A stretch of 64,000 nt of DNA from contig PHAV01000011.1 of assembly GCA_002841765.1 (NCBI GenBank), positions 92,798 through 156,797 of the forward strand. The letters are read 5' to 3'. The position numbers and the translations under genes were made by a program. The notes beneath the pieces are model-generated. The model did no database searches and had not been told where the DNA came from. It saw nothing but the letters and a program-made list of their open reading frames with translations. Shown here in pieces: positions 34,485-43,381 of the stretch (positions are counted from its first letter, which is position 1; each line of letters starts with the position of its first letter). Source of the DNA: Deltaproteobacteria bacterium HGW-Deltaproteobacteria-4. Its GTDB lineage: Bacteria > Desulfobacterota > Desulfuromonadia > Desulfuromonadales > UBA2197.

Positions 34485-35501
34485 TTAGCAGATACGCGGC
34501 AGCTGTTCGCCGGCGAGCATCTCCACGCTGCGGCGTCCGCCGATGACGGTGCGCATGAAGACTTTCCCCGGCGCCGTGGCAGCAACAACGCCGATGGCCG
34601 CCGCCCGCGCCCCTTCGGGATGGCGGCGGATGATCGCCAAGGCGGATTCGGCGCACTCCGGAGTGACGATGGCGAGGAGTTTCCCTTCGTTGGCGACGAA
34701 GAGAGGATCGAGGCCGAGGATGGCGCAGGCGCCGGCCACGGCGGCATCGACGGGGATGGCGGCTTCATCGAGGGTGATGTCGATCTGCGATTGCAGGGCG
34801 ATCTCCTTGAGAGTGGTGGCGACGCCGCCGCGGGTCGGATCGCGCAGGACATGGAGACCATTGCCGATGCTGCTGATCAGTTCGGCGACGATATGGTTGA
34901 GGGCGGCACTGTCACTGCGGATCTCGGAAGCGAGTTCGAGGCCTTCGCGGCTGGCGAGGACCGCCATGCCGTGGTCGCCGATCGTGCCGTTGATGAGGAC
35001 GATGTCGCCGGGTTGGGCGTTGCTGCCGCGAATGTCGCAGTCGTCTTCGATGACGCCGATCCCGGCAGTATTGATAAAAAGTTTATCTCCTTTGCCGCGC
35101 GGTACGACCTTGGTGTCGCCGGTGACGATCTGTACCCCGGCCTGATCGGCGGCGCGCCGCATCGCGACAAGAACCCGCCGCAGATCGTCGACCAGTAAAC
35201 CTTCTTCGATGATCAATCCGACGCTCAGCCACTGGGGCCGCGCGCCGACCATGGCGAGATCATTGACCGTGCCGTTCACGGCCAGATCGCCGATGCAGCC
35301 ACCGGGGAAGAAGAGGGGATCGACAACGTAGCTGTCGGTGGTAAAGGCGAGACGTCCGTTCAGCGGCGGCAGGATGGCGGCGTCGTTCTGATCCTTGCCC
35401 GTTACGCCGGAGAGGGTCGGGATGATGACTTCGTCGAGGAGTTGGTGACTGAGTTTGCCGCCGCTGCCGTGGCCGAGGAGGATGACATCTGTTTTTAGCA
35501 A
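34485..35501 (-). CDS. hypE: Hydrogenase maturation factor HypE
   Basis: A 338-residue enzyme that dehydrates the C-terminal thiocarboxamide to the thiocyanate donating CN to the NiFe cluster. The C-terminus PRIC carries the required last cysteine. ATP-site GHGSGGKLSHQL, then NGTVNDLAMVGA. I place the start at a TTG (35501) with GGAG six bases upstream, giving LLKTDVILLGHG, the family's normal N-terminus; the ATG 45 bases further up lies inside a dispersed repeat. A 180-base gap with that repeat separates it from hypD. Confidence 0.94.
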   Translation of the reverse strand: MLKTDVILLGHGSGGKLSHQLLDEVIIPTLSGVTGKDQNDAAILPPLNGRLAFTTDSYVVDPLFFPGGCIGDLAVNGTVNDLAMVGARPQWLSVGLIIEEGLLVDDLRRVLVAMRRAADQAGVQIVTGDTKVVPRGKGDKLFINTAGIGVIEDDCDIRGSNAQPGDIVLINGTIGDHGMAVLASREGLELASEIRSDSAALNHIVAELISSIGNGLHVLRDPTRGGVATTLKEIALQSQIDITLDEAAIPVDAAVAGACAILGLDPLFVANEGKLLAIVTPECAESALAIIRRHPEGARAAAIGVVAATAPGKVFMRTVIGGRRSVEMLAGEQLPRIC

Positions 35502-35542
35502 GAGGGGCTCCGTAAAAGGGGATATTAACCCGGAAAGGCATT

Positions 35543-35664
35543 GCACACGGATTTGACGGATGAAACGGATAAAATCTGATAAATCGAGGCAATAGAGTTT
35601 GGGACGAATGTTGGGGCTGATTAAATCCGTGAAAATCCGTCAAATCAGATTTTATCCGTGTGCG
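35543..35664. repeat. CACACGGAT inverted repeat between hypD and hypE
   Basis: The ends GCACACGGAT (35543-35552) and ATCCGTGTGC (35654-35663) are inverted copies. Inside are internal repeats of ACGGAT and ATCCGT, for example GGATTTGACGGATGAAACGG and GGATTTTCACGG on the other strand. It is a dispersed intergenic element that splits the hyp operon. Confidence 0.75.
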
Positions 35665-35681
35665 ATATGCTTTTTACAGGA

Positions 35682-36779
35682 TCAATCGTGATCGCCGTAT
35701 TTGTAGGCGGCAGCGCAGGTTCCTTCACTGGAGACCATGCAGGCGCCGACCGGATCCTGCGGCGTGCAGCGCCGGGCGAAGAGGGGACAATCCTGCGGCG
35801 CGATCTTCCCTTTGAGGATGTCACCGCAGCGGCAGCCGGCCGGCTCGATCGACTCCTCCACCGTCACCGGTAATTGTACGGCGGCGTCGAAGTCTCCATA
35901 TTCCGGCCGGAAGTCGTGGCCGGAGTTCGGGATGATGCCGATGCCTCGCCAGCGCGCGTCACTTGGGGTAAAGACCTGGGCCAGGAGCTGCTGCGCCTTG
36001 CGATTCCCTTCTGGGCGCACCAGTCGACTGTACTCGATCTCGACTTTGGCGTCGCCGGCGATGATCTGGCGGGAAAGCATCTTGATGCCGAGCAGGACAT
36101 CGAGCGGTTCAAACCCGGTGACGACACAGGGGATGTGGCAGTTTGCGACCAGCGACTGGTAGGCATCGGCGCCGATAATGGTGCTGACATGGGCGGGAGC
36201 GAGAAAGCCACTGACTTGCAGTTCGGAGTCGGCGGCCAGGACCTGCATCGGTGTCGGCATGGTTTTATGGGCGCCGAGGACAAAGAAGTTGTTCAGGCCG
36301 CGCCGCTGCGCCTCAAGGATCGAGCCGGCAATGGTCGGGGCGGTGGTCTCGAAGCCGATGCCGAGAAAGACGATAGCGACCGATGAATTCTTTTCCGCGA
36401 GAGCGACGGCATCGAGGGGGGAATAGACGATACGGACATCGGCACCCTTGGCTTTTTCCCGCAACAGGTTGCTGGAGGAGCCGGGAACGCGCATCATGTC
36501 GCCAAAGGTGGCGATGATCGTTTGCGGCCGCCGCGACAGGGCGATGGCATGATCGACATAATGAATCGGCGTGACGCAGACCGGACAGCCGGGTCCGGAG
36601 ATCAGCCGGATCTGCGGCGGCAGCAGCGTGCGGATACCGTGTTGATGAATCGCCATGGTGTGGGTGCCGCAAACCTCCATGAGGGTCATGACTCCCGGAT
36701 AGTCGGCAACCAGTTCGGTGATTTCTGCGAGGAGTTTAGCGGCAATGACCGGATCGCGATATTCGCTGCTGTGTTTCAT
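35682..36779 (-). CDS. hypD: Hydrogenase maturation factor HypD
   Basis: A 365-residue Fe-S protein that with HypC forms the scaffold on which Fe(CN)2CO is assembled. Hallmarks are the cysteine in MEVCGTHTMAIHQHGI, SGPGCPVCVTP, and GAHKTMPTPM. The C-terminal cluster cysteines lie in GCRCGDILKGKIAPQDCPLF. Not to be confused with the hydroxyproline dehydratase also called HypD. The start overlaps the hypC stop by four bases. Confidence 0.97.
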   Translation of the reverse strand: MKHSSEYRDPVIAAKLLAEITELVADYPGVMTLMEVCGTHTMAIHQHGIRTLLPPQIRLISGPGCPVCVTPIHYVDHAIALSRRPQTIIATFGDMMRVPGSSSNLLREKAKGADVRIVYSPLDAVALAEKNSSVAIVFLGIGFETTAPTIAGSILEAQRRGLNNFFVLGAHKTMPTPMQVLAADSELQVSGFLAPAHVSTIIGADAYQSLVANCHIPCVVTGFEPLDVLLGIKMLSRQIIAGDAKVEIEYSRLVRPEGNRKAQQLLAQVFTPSDARWRGIGIIPNSGHDFRPEYGDFDAAVQLPVTVEESIEPAGCRCGDILKGKIAPQDCPLFARRCTPQDPVGACMVSSEGTCAAAYKYGDHD

Positions 36780-37006
36780 TCCGGCAGGATTCCCCGGGCC
36801 AGGACTTCGCGCATCAGTCGCAGTGTCTCCTCCGCTTCTTTCTCATCGAGCTTCTCGATGGCAAAACCGGCGTGGATGAGGACATAATCGTTGATTGTGA
36901 CACCGTCGATCATCATCAGGTTTGCTTCACGACGGACTCCGTCGATTTCGCAGATAGCCACTTCGCCATCAATGGTTACGACGCGCATCGGTACGGCCAG
37001 GCACAT
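36776..37006 (-). CDS. hypC: Hydrogenase maturation chaperone HypC
   Basis: A 76-residue protein starting MCLAVPMRV; the cysteine at position 2 is the invariant ligand used after Met removal. The beta-barrel part reads VAICEIDGVRREANLMMIDGVTINDYVLIHAGFAIEK in line with the family. It begins the hypC-hypD-hypE series. HypA, HypB and HypF are not in the window. Confidence 0.97.
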   Translation of the reverse strand: MCLAVPMRVVTIDGEVAICEIDGVRREANLMMIDGVTINDYVLIHAGFAIEKLDEKEAEETLRLMREVLARGILPE

Positions 37007-37142
37007 AATTCATCTCCATCTTTTTCGCCGGTGCCGCCGCGAAAACTTTGCGCGGGCGGGCCGGGTTGCGGTATAAAATGCTTTTGTACGCCAAGGATGG
37101 CTATTATCGGCAGGTGGCAACAGCAAGTCAACAGGCGGTTAG

Positions 37143-39011
37143 ATGATGAGCCCAAAACAGCAGTTTTCGCCGCAAGATTATCCGACCCGCCCCGGTGTTT
37201 ATTTGATGAAGGGGGAGGACGGCGTCGTCCTTTATGTCGGCAAGGCGCAGAATCTACGGGCCCGCCTGCGCAGCTATCTGCGTCCGGAGCAGGACAACCG
37301 TCCGCAGATCCGTTTCCTCATGGCACGGACTGCAACCATCGAGACCATCGTCACCGATACTGAGAAGGAAGCGTTGATCCTGGAGAACACCCTGATCAAG
37401 GCACACCGCCCCCGCTACAATATCGATCTGCGCGACGACAAGACTTATGTCTCATTGCGGATCGATCTGCGTGAGCCTTATCCCGGACTGCGCATCGTCC
37501 GCCAGGTCATCGCCGATGGCGCCCTGTACTTTGGCCCCTACTCGTCTTCGACGGCGGTCAAAGAGACCCTTAAGCAGCTTTATCGCATCTTCCCTTTGCG
37601 CCGCCTTTCGGCGGACTATTGCGCGCGCCGGCAGCGTCCCTGTCTCTATTTTCAGATCGGGCAGTGCAGCGGTCCCTGCCACGGCAAAATCAGCCGGGAG
37701 GATTATGCCGGGCTGGTCCGCGGTGCCATCGCCCTTCTGTCCGGTCGTGAGGATGATGTGCTCAAGCTGCTGCAGGGGCAGATGCGGGAAGCGGCCCGGG
37801 CGATGCGTTTCGAAGAAGCGGCGCTGCTGCGCGACCGGATCGGGGCGATCAAGGCAACCGTAGAGCGACAGAAGGTCGTCGCGCATGGCGGCGGCGATTG
37901 TGATGTCTTCGGGCTGTGGGGGGACGGGCGTGAATGTGCCATCGTCGTCCTGATCATCCGCCGTGGCCGCCTCATCGACCGGCGTAGCTACCGTCTGCAC
38001 AGCGCCATGGAAGAACCTGAGCTGCTAGGTCTGGTGCTGCAGCAGTTTTATGATCACAGCAATACCCCGCCGGCTTTGATCCTTCTCCCCTCGCCCTGCG
38101 CCAGTAGCGAGGTGCTGAGTGAATGGCTGGGAGAAAAGAGCGGAAGCCGGGTTCGTCTGATCGTCCCACAGCGCGGCGATAAACGCGATCTTGTCGAGTT
38201 GGCGGTGCAAAATGCCCGGGAGCACTTTGGCGAAAAGGGGCCGGCGGAAGTCGCGATGACGACTCTGCAGGAGATCGCCGTCCGGCTGGGGCTGCAAAGA
38301 GTGCCGGCGCGTATGGAGTGTTTTGATATCTCGAATATGCAGGGGGGGAGCGTCGTCGGTTCGATGGTGGTTTTTATCGACGGCTTGCCGGCGAAGGAGG
38401 CCTACCGGCGCTATGAGGTCAAGACCCTGGACGGGCACGCCGATGATTATGCCTCCCTGCATGAAGTTCTGAGCCGGCGCCTCGACCGGGCGCAGCAGGA
38501 AGGGATTTTTCCTGATCTGATTCTCGTCGATGGCGGCCGCGGACAGTTAGGGATTTTAAGTGAGTTGATCGCCACCAAGGGGCTTTCGGTGCCGATTGAG
38601 ATTGCCTCCATTGCCAAGGCGCGGCAGGAAAAGGTCGCCGGGAATGCCACCCTGCGCAGTCAGGAGCGCTTCTTTCGCCCTGGCAGCCAGATGCCGATCC
38701 TCTTTCCTTCCGGTTCGGCGGCCCTGCGCATGTTACAGCGATTGCGCGATGAAGCGCATCGCTTTGCCATTACCTATCACCGGCAAAAGCGCAAGGCGAG
38801 GTTGCTGGGCTCGCAGCTGGAGCAGATCCCCGGTGTCGGCCCCAAGACCCGTCTTGAGCTCCTGCGCTTTTTTGGCAGCCTGCGCCAGTTGCGCGCCGCG
38901 ACCATCGAAGAACTTGCGGCTGCTCCGGGGATCGGCGTCAAATCGGCCCGGCGTATTTATGACGGTTTGCACCCCGCCGGCGGTCATGAAGGAGTCGTAT
39001 TTCAAGCTTGA
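37143..39011 (+). CDS. uvrC: Excinuclease ABC subunit C
   Basis: A 622-residue nucleotide-excision-repair nuclease. It has a GIY-YIG N-terminal domain (GVYLMKGEDGVVLYVGKAQNLRARL; 3' incision), a UvrB-binding coiled region, the RNase-H-like endonuclease with ECFDISNMQG (5' incision) and LILVDGGRGQL, and C-terminal double helix-hairpin-helix (IPGVGPKTRLELL and APGIGVKSARRI). Two ATGs (37143 and 37146) are possible. Transcribed divergently from hypC. Confidence 0.97.
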   Translation: MMSPKQQFSPQDYPTRPGVYLMKGEDGVVLYVGKAQNLRARLRSYLRPEQDNRPQIRFLMARTATIETIVTDTEKEALILENTLIKAHRPRYNIDLRDDKTYVSLRIDLREPYPGLRIVRQVIADGALYFGPYSSSTAVKETLKQLYRIFPLRRLSADYCARRQRPCLYFQIGQCSGPCHGKISREDYAGLVRGAIALLSGREDDVLKLLQGQMREAARAMRFEEAALLRDRIGAIKATVERQKVVAHGGGDCDVFGLWGDGRECAIVVLIIRRGRLIDRRSYRLHSAMEEPELLGLVLQQFYDHSNTPPALILLPSPCASSEVLSEWLGEKSGSRVRLIVPQRGDKRDLVELAVQNAREHFGEKGPAEVAMTTLQEIAVRLGLQRVPARMECFDISNMQGGSVVGSMVVFIDGLPAKEAYRRYEVKTLDGHADDYASLHEVLSRRLDRAQQEGIFPDLILVDGGRGQLGILSELIATKGLSVPIEIASIAKARQEKVAGNATLRSQERFFRPGSQMPILFPSGSAALRMLQRLRDEAHRFAITYHRQKRKARLLGSQLEQIPGVGPKTRLELLRFFGSLRQLRAATIEELAAAPGIGVKSARRIYDGLHPAGGHEGVVFQA

Positions 39012-39044
39012 GATCTATTTACCTCTGGCAAAGGACGTGTTGCG

Positions 39045-40148
39045 ATGGCTCAAAAGATCTACATTTCGGCCACAGATCAGAATGCCGGCAAAACAACGAC
39101 CAGTATTGCGCTGCTGCATCTGGCCCGTAACGCCGGCATGCGGATCGCATTTATCAAGCCGGTCGGACCGAAACCGGTCGATTATTCCGGCGGTCAGATC
39201 GATAAAGATGCGCTGACGGTTGCCCAGGTCTTTGCTCTCGAGGCGCAGCTGGAGTTGATGTGCCCGGTCGTAGTCACGCCAGGGATGACGCAGCGGGCCA
39301 TCCGTGGAGAACTTCCGGTCGCCGCTCTGGAAGATGCGATCTTGTCAGCGGTGGCACAGCTCGAAGCGCAGTGCGACCTGCTGGTGATCGAAGGGGCCGG
39401 ACATAGCGGCGTCGGCGCTGTCCTCGGTCTGAGCAACGCCCGGGTGGCGGCCCTCCTCGATGCTCCGGTGCTGATGATCACCGGCGGCGGCATCGGCAGT
39501 GTCGTCGATGCGGTGACTCTCAATCTCGCTCTTTATCGCGAATGCGGGGCCCGGGTAAGGATGCTGGTCGCCAACAAACTCCATATCAGTCATCGTGAAA
39601 CGAGCCTCGAATATCTCCGGCTTGCCTTTGTCGCTGCTGATTTCACTGTCGTTGGCGGTTTCGATTACCTGCCGACCCTGGCCAATCCGACCCTGAAACG
39701 GGTCTCCAAGCTCCTTAACGCCCAAGTGCACGGTGACCAGATTGCTTTGACACGCATTATCCATCATGTCGATCTGGGGGCCGGCTCGACGCAGCGCATG
39801 GTCGATCAGATCAAGGCGAATACTCTCCTGCTTGTGACCAATTCGCGCAACGAGTTGATTGTCACCCTTGCCAACCTTTATCAGCATCGCCCGGAATATC
39901 GCGATCGTCTCGTTGGTCTGATCATCACCGGTATCTCCGGGATTGCACCGATCACCCAGTTGATCCTCGCCGAGAGTGGCCTGCCTTATCTGCGGGTCTC
40001 GAAGAAAATGTCGGAACTCTTTTTGACGCTGCATGAATTCGTCTCCAAGCTCAGTGGCGAAGATGTTGAGAAGATTTCCTTGATCCGTACCATGGCTCCG
40101 AAGCGTTTTGATCTGCAGACGATCCTGAAGCAAATGACGTCGACATAG
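39045..40148 (+). CDS. BioD-like P-loop plus DRTGG domain protein
   Basis: A 367-residue cytoplasmic protein. The N-terminal P-loop is ATDQNAGKTTTSIAL (near residue 12), with a BioD/CobQ-like ATPase fold (LVIEGAGHSGVGAVLGLSNARVAALLDAPVLMITGGG). The second half is a DRTGG domain (VGGFDYLPTLANPTLKRVSKL onward), as at the N-terminus of some phosphotransacetylases. Proteins with both domains are widespread and unassigned; the DRTGG part may bind nucleotides. It follows uvrC by 33 bases and has no obvious partner. Confidence 0.82.
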   Translation: MAQKIYISATDQNAGKTTTSIALLHLARNAGMRIAFIKPVGPKPVDYSGGQIDKDALTVAQVFALEAQLELMCPVVVTPGMTQRAIRGELPVAALEDAILSAVAQLEAQCDLLVIEGAGHSGVGAVLGLSNARVAALLDAPVLMITGGGIGSVVDAVTLNLALYRECGARVRMLVANKLHISHRETSLEYLRLAFVAADFTVVGGFDYLPTLANPTLKRVSKLLNAQVHGDQIALTRIIHHVDLGAGSTQRMVDQIKANTLLLVTNSRNELIVTLANLYQHRPEYRDRLVGLIITGISGIAPITQLILAESGLPYLRVSKKMSELFLTLHEFVSKLSGEDVEKISLIRTMAPKRFDLQTILKQMTST

Positions 40149-40256
40149 ATTCTCCCCGAATCAGATGTGGTGATTTTTTTCTTTATGTGTTTATTTTAAG
40201 GTCTTGTCAGCGTGATGAAATAATAGTATTCTACATTATTTAAGGAGGGTATTTCT

Positions 40257-40280
40257 TTGTTGAGCATGAGCAGCCAATGA
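40257..40280 (+). other. Candidate seven-codon upstream ORF (leader peptide)
   Basis: AAGGAGGG (40242-40249) is correctly spaced for TTG at 40257, not for the YeeE ATG at 40277. From TTG the frame reads seven codons (LLSMSSQ) and ends in TGA, which overlaps the YeeE ATG (ATGA). Ribosomes could translate the leader and re-initiate on the transporter. Confidence 0.4.
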
Positions 40281-41413
40281 TCCCTGTTTTGGTGACAATG
40301 ATCTTCGGTCTCTTCCTCGGCATGATCGCCGGGGCGATCATGCAGCGTAGCGACTTCTGCATGACGGCGGCATTTCGTGATTTTTTCCTTTTTCGCAGTA
40401 CAACCATGCTGTCGGCGCTGTTGCTTCTGGTCACTGTCAGTGCCGTCCTCTTTGAGCTCGTCCGGCTTTTGACCGGTGCCCAGCCCTTTGCCCTGCCGGC
40501 GTTTGGTGTGCCGTCGCTGGTCACCGTTTTCGGTGGGGGGATTTTCGGCATCGGGATGGTGCTGGCCGGCGGCTGTGTTGTCGGCACTCTTTATCGCCTC
40601 GGTGCCGGGTCGCGTTTGGCGCTTTGGGCCTTGGTCGGAATGATTGCCGGTAGCGCCCTGTATGCGGAAATTCACCCTTTCTGGAGTGATTTAAAGGGGA
40701 TGGCCACCCTCGGGCAGCAGGCGGTGACTTTGCCGCAATGGAGCGGACTCCCTCTCTGGCCCTTTATTCTGGTACTGGTGCTGGTGACCGGTACTCTCCT
40801 TTGGCGATGGCCCAAGGCCTTTGCTCCGCTTCCTGGCTGGCGGGAGCTGGACGGTTATATTCCTCCCCCTTATGCCGCGTTGGCGCTGGCCGGGGTAGGG
40901 ACGCTGTCAGTCATCCTTTATGGAAAGCCCCTGGGGGTGACGACGTCTTATGCCAAGGCTGCCGCATACCTTGAGTTGCTGCTGGTACCGGGGCATTTGT
41001 CTGCCACACCGTTCTTTCAGACGCAGATGCCGATTGTCTTTCCTTTTGTGCCGGGAACCTTGTCTGCGGGTCCCGGTCCGAGCTTTGACGGCATTGCCGT
41101 GCTCCAGTATCCCTTGATTCTCGGCATCATTCTTGGCTCGGCCGTTTCGGCCTGGCATCTGGACGAATGGCGCTGGTCGCGGGGGGCGCCGTGGCCGCAG
41201 ACAGTTTCTGCTCTGTTGGGTGGCATTCTCATGGGGTTGGCAGCGCGACTGGCGACGGGGTGCAATATCTGGCATCTATGGGGAGGCTTGCCGGTCTTTT
41301 CCGTGCAGAGTTATCTTTTTTTGTTAGGACTCTTGCCGGGGGCGTGGCTGGGGGGGAGATTGCTGGTCCGCTGGGTTTTACCGGAAAAATCTAAGGAGAT
41401 GATACATGAATAA
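40277..41413 (+). CDS. YeeE/YedE (TsuA)-family sulfur transporter
   Basis: A 378-residue membrane protein with about ten to twelve helices. Conserved cysteines appear in QRSDFCMTAAFRDFF (residue ~22), in AGGCVVGTLYRLGAGSR (~100) and in ATGCNIWHLWGGLP (C-terminal half). These three are the family signature; in TsuA they relay thiosulfate through the membrane. The ATG has no direct Shine-Dalgarno but overlaps a small leader ORF. Immediately followed by a TusA-like carrier, the usual neighbour. Confidence 0.9.
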   Translation: MIPVLVTMIFGLFLGMIAGAIMQRSDFCMTAAFRDFFLFRSTTMLSALLLLVTVSAVLFELVRLLTGAQPFALPAFGVPSLVTVFGGGIFGIGMVLAGGCVVGTLYRLGAGSRLALWALVGMIAGSALYAEIHPFWSDLKGMATLGQQAVTLPQWSGLPLWPFILVLVLVTGTLLWRWPKAFAPLPGWRELDGYIPPPYAALALAGVGTLSVILYGKPLGVTTSYAKAAAYLELLLVPGHLSATPFFQTQMPIVFPFVPGTLSAGPGPSFDGIAVLQYPLILGIILGSAVSAWHLDEWRWSRGAPWPQTVSALLGGILMGLAARLATGCNIWHLWGGLPVFSVQSYLFLLGLLPGAWLGGRLLVRWVLPEKSKEMIHE

Positions 41414-41657
41414 AGTCAAGATAGAAAAGTTCGATGTCTATGGACAGGTTTGTCCTTCCACGCTGTTGCTGGCTTTGCGCGAAGTGAACCGTTTACAGGA
41501 TGAACTTCATCGCGGCGACATGCAACTTGACATCCGTACCGATAACCGCTTCGCGACTGCGACCATCCCTAATGCGGTGCGTAATATGGGGTTTGACGCC
41601 ATGGTTCGCAAGGAGGAGGAAGGTTATCTGATTCAGGTTTGTGCTAGAAAATCCTGA
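41406..41657 (+). CDS. TusA/SirA-like sulfur carrier protein, variant motif
   Basis: An 83-residue protein with the TusA fold. The expected CPxP motif appears as CPSTLLLALREV, cysteine at residue 16 kept, second proline replaced by threonine. The rest (LDIRTDNRFATATIPNAVRNMGF and the beta strand before it) matches. It overlaps the transporter by eight bases and shares a base with the following kinase. It should accept a sulfur atom from the imported substrate on Cys16. A C-terminal second cysteine (VCARKS) is present. Confidence 0.88.
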   Translation: MNKVKIEKFDVYGQVCPSTLLLALREVNRLQDELHRGDMQLDIRTDNRFATATIPNAVRNMGFDAMVRKEEEGYLIQVCARKS

Positions 41658-43381
41658 TGCTGGCCACAGGGCAGGAGAAGCCAGCACAAAGCAGCGCGGA
41701 ACTGGGCGCGGAAGTTGAGCGCTTGTGTGGCGAGAATGCTGCGCTCAGTCAGCGCGATAGTGATCTGGTCCATTATCTGCGCAGCAAAGTCGATCAACTC
41801 ATGGGGGTTATCGGTACCTTGCCATTGCGCGCTGAAGAGCTGGATGATGCCGGACTCATTGCCTTTGATCCGATCGGTATTGTTAGTGACAGCTTTGCGC
41901 AGATTCTGCAAACCCTGCAGGAAACGAACGATCACCTCCGTTTGGCGCGTGATGAAATTGCCGCGATCTACAATGCCGTTGGCGCCGGTATCGTCGTCCT
42001 CGATCGGGAAAGACGGATTATCTCCTGTAATCGGCGCCAGAAAGAACTCTTCTTCTCGCGTAAGCGGAGGATCATCAACCACACCTGTGTTTCGTTGATG
42101 TGCCAGGATAAAGTCCCTGCTCCCGGTTGCGTCTTTGCCAAGGTCATGGCCACGGGACAGAGTGAACGCACCCGGGAATGGGCTTTTGATCAGCGCTATT
42201 TCGATGTCGTCGGCATGCCGGTCAAAGACCGGCATGGGGATGTCGAGCAGGTGGTGATCGTTTACCACGAAGTGACAGAGCGGAAGCGGGGTGAAGAGGA
42301 ACTTAGCCACGCTCTCATCCAGGCGGTCGAGGCCCAGCAAAATATCGAAGCCATTGTCAGTTCGGTGTACGAAGGGATGCTGGTGACCGACACGCTCGGC
42401 ACCCTCCTTCTTGCCAATCCGGCCGCCCTGAAGATGCTGCATCGCCCCGCTGAAGAGGTCCTTGGGCAAACGTTGCAGCAACTCTTTCCTGGTAATGAGT
42501 TGGTGGCGCGCTGGGAAGCGGCGGTGCAGCGCAATGAAGCGGGAAGATCCTTCGATTGTATCCTGGGAAAGGAGGAAGGGGAAACTTCCCGCCGCTACCA
42601 GGCCCGGTTGGCGTTATTGCACACGGCTGATGACTCGGTGCGTGGCAGCGTTGTGACGTTACGTGATGTCACCGTCGAACGGGAACTGGAGCAGATGAAG
42701 AGTGAGTTTGTCTCTACCGCCGCCCATGAACTGCGCACGCCCCTCACCTCGATCCTGGGTTTTTCTGAACTCCTCCTTGATGCGCAAGCCTTTTCAAACC
42801 GAGAGCGGAGTGAGTTTGTGGCGCTGATTCATAATAAAGCCGAGAAGCTCTCGGAACTCATCGATGAGCTTTTGGACATCAGTCGAATCGAAGCCGGGCA
42901 GGTCATCCACCTGGTGCAACAGGCGCTGTCTCTTGGTCCTTTGGTCGAGACCAGTCTTAATTTCTTCCGCCATAGTTCGCCGCGGCATCAATTCAAACTG
43001 AACATGTCTGCCACGCCGATTGTCGTTTATGCTGATCAGCGTCGCATCGGCCAGGTTTTAGACAATCTCCTCAGTAATGCTGTCAAATATTCCCCCAGGG
43101 GCGGCACTATCACCGTTCGTCTTGAATCCGGCGCAGAGCACTGTACCGTCTCCATCAGTGACGAAGGGATCGGTATGAGCGTAGAGCAGATCGAGCGGAT
43201 TTTTGATAAATTTTATCGCGTCGATGCTTCTATGACCGCCGTGCAGGGGGTCGGATTGGGGATGACGATCGTCAAGGAGCTGATTGCGAGTCACGGCAGC
43301 GAGATTTCGGTCAAGAGCGCCCCCGGTCAAGGGACGATGGTCAGTTTTACTCTGCCTCTTGTCGGGGAAGGCGATTCCTGA
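41657..43381 (+). CDS. PAS-containing sensor histidine kinase
   Basis: A 574-residue soluble kinase without membrane helix. N-terminal coiled part (1-100), two PAS domains (about 105-210 and 230-345), HisKA with the phosphorylated His in TAAHELRTPLTS, and HATPase with N-box NLLSNAVKYSP and GVGLGMTIVKEL. The first PAS contains three cysteines in C-x4-C-x8-C (CVSLMC...GC), plus one in IISCN. They could bind a metal, Fe-S centre or react with sulfur species. Its start overlaps the TusA-like stop by one base, so it is part of the sulfur operon. No response regulator gene follows. Confidence 0.9.
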   Translation: MLATGQEKPAQSSAELGAEVERLCGENAALSQRDSDLVHYLRSKVDQLMGVIGTLPLRAEELDDAGLIAFDPIGIVSDSFAQILQTLQETNDHLRLARDEIAAIYNAVGAGIVVLDRERRIISCNRRQKELFFSRKRRIINHTCVSLMCQDKVPAPGCVFAKVMATGQSERTREWAFDQRYFDVVGMPVKDRHGDVEQVVIVYHEVTERKRGEEELSHALIQAVEAQQNIEAIVSSVYEGMLVTDTLGTLLLANPAALKMLHRPAEEVLGQTLQQLFPGNELVARWEAAVQRNEAGRSFDCILGKEEGETSRRYQARLALLHTADDSVRGSVVTLRDVTVERELEQMKSEFVSTAAHELRTPLTSILGFSELLLDAQAFSNRERSEFVALIHNKAEKLSELIDELLDISRIEAGQVIHLVQQALSLGPLVETSLNFFRHSSPRHQFKLNMSATPIVVYADQRRIGQVLDNLLSNAVKYSPRGGTITVRLESGAEHCTVSISDEGIGMSVEQIERIFDKFYRVDASMTAVQGVGLGMTIVKELIASHGSEISVKSAPGQGTMVSFTLPLVGEGDS

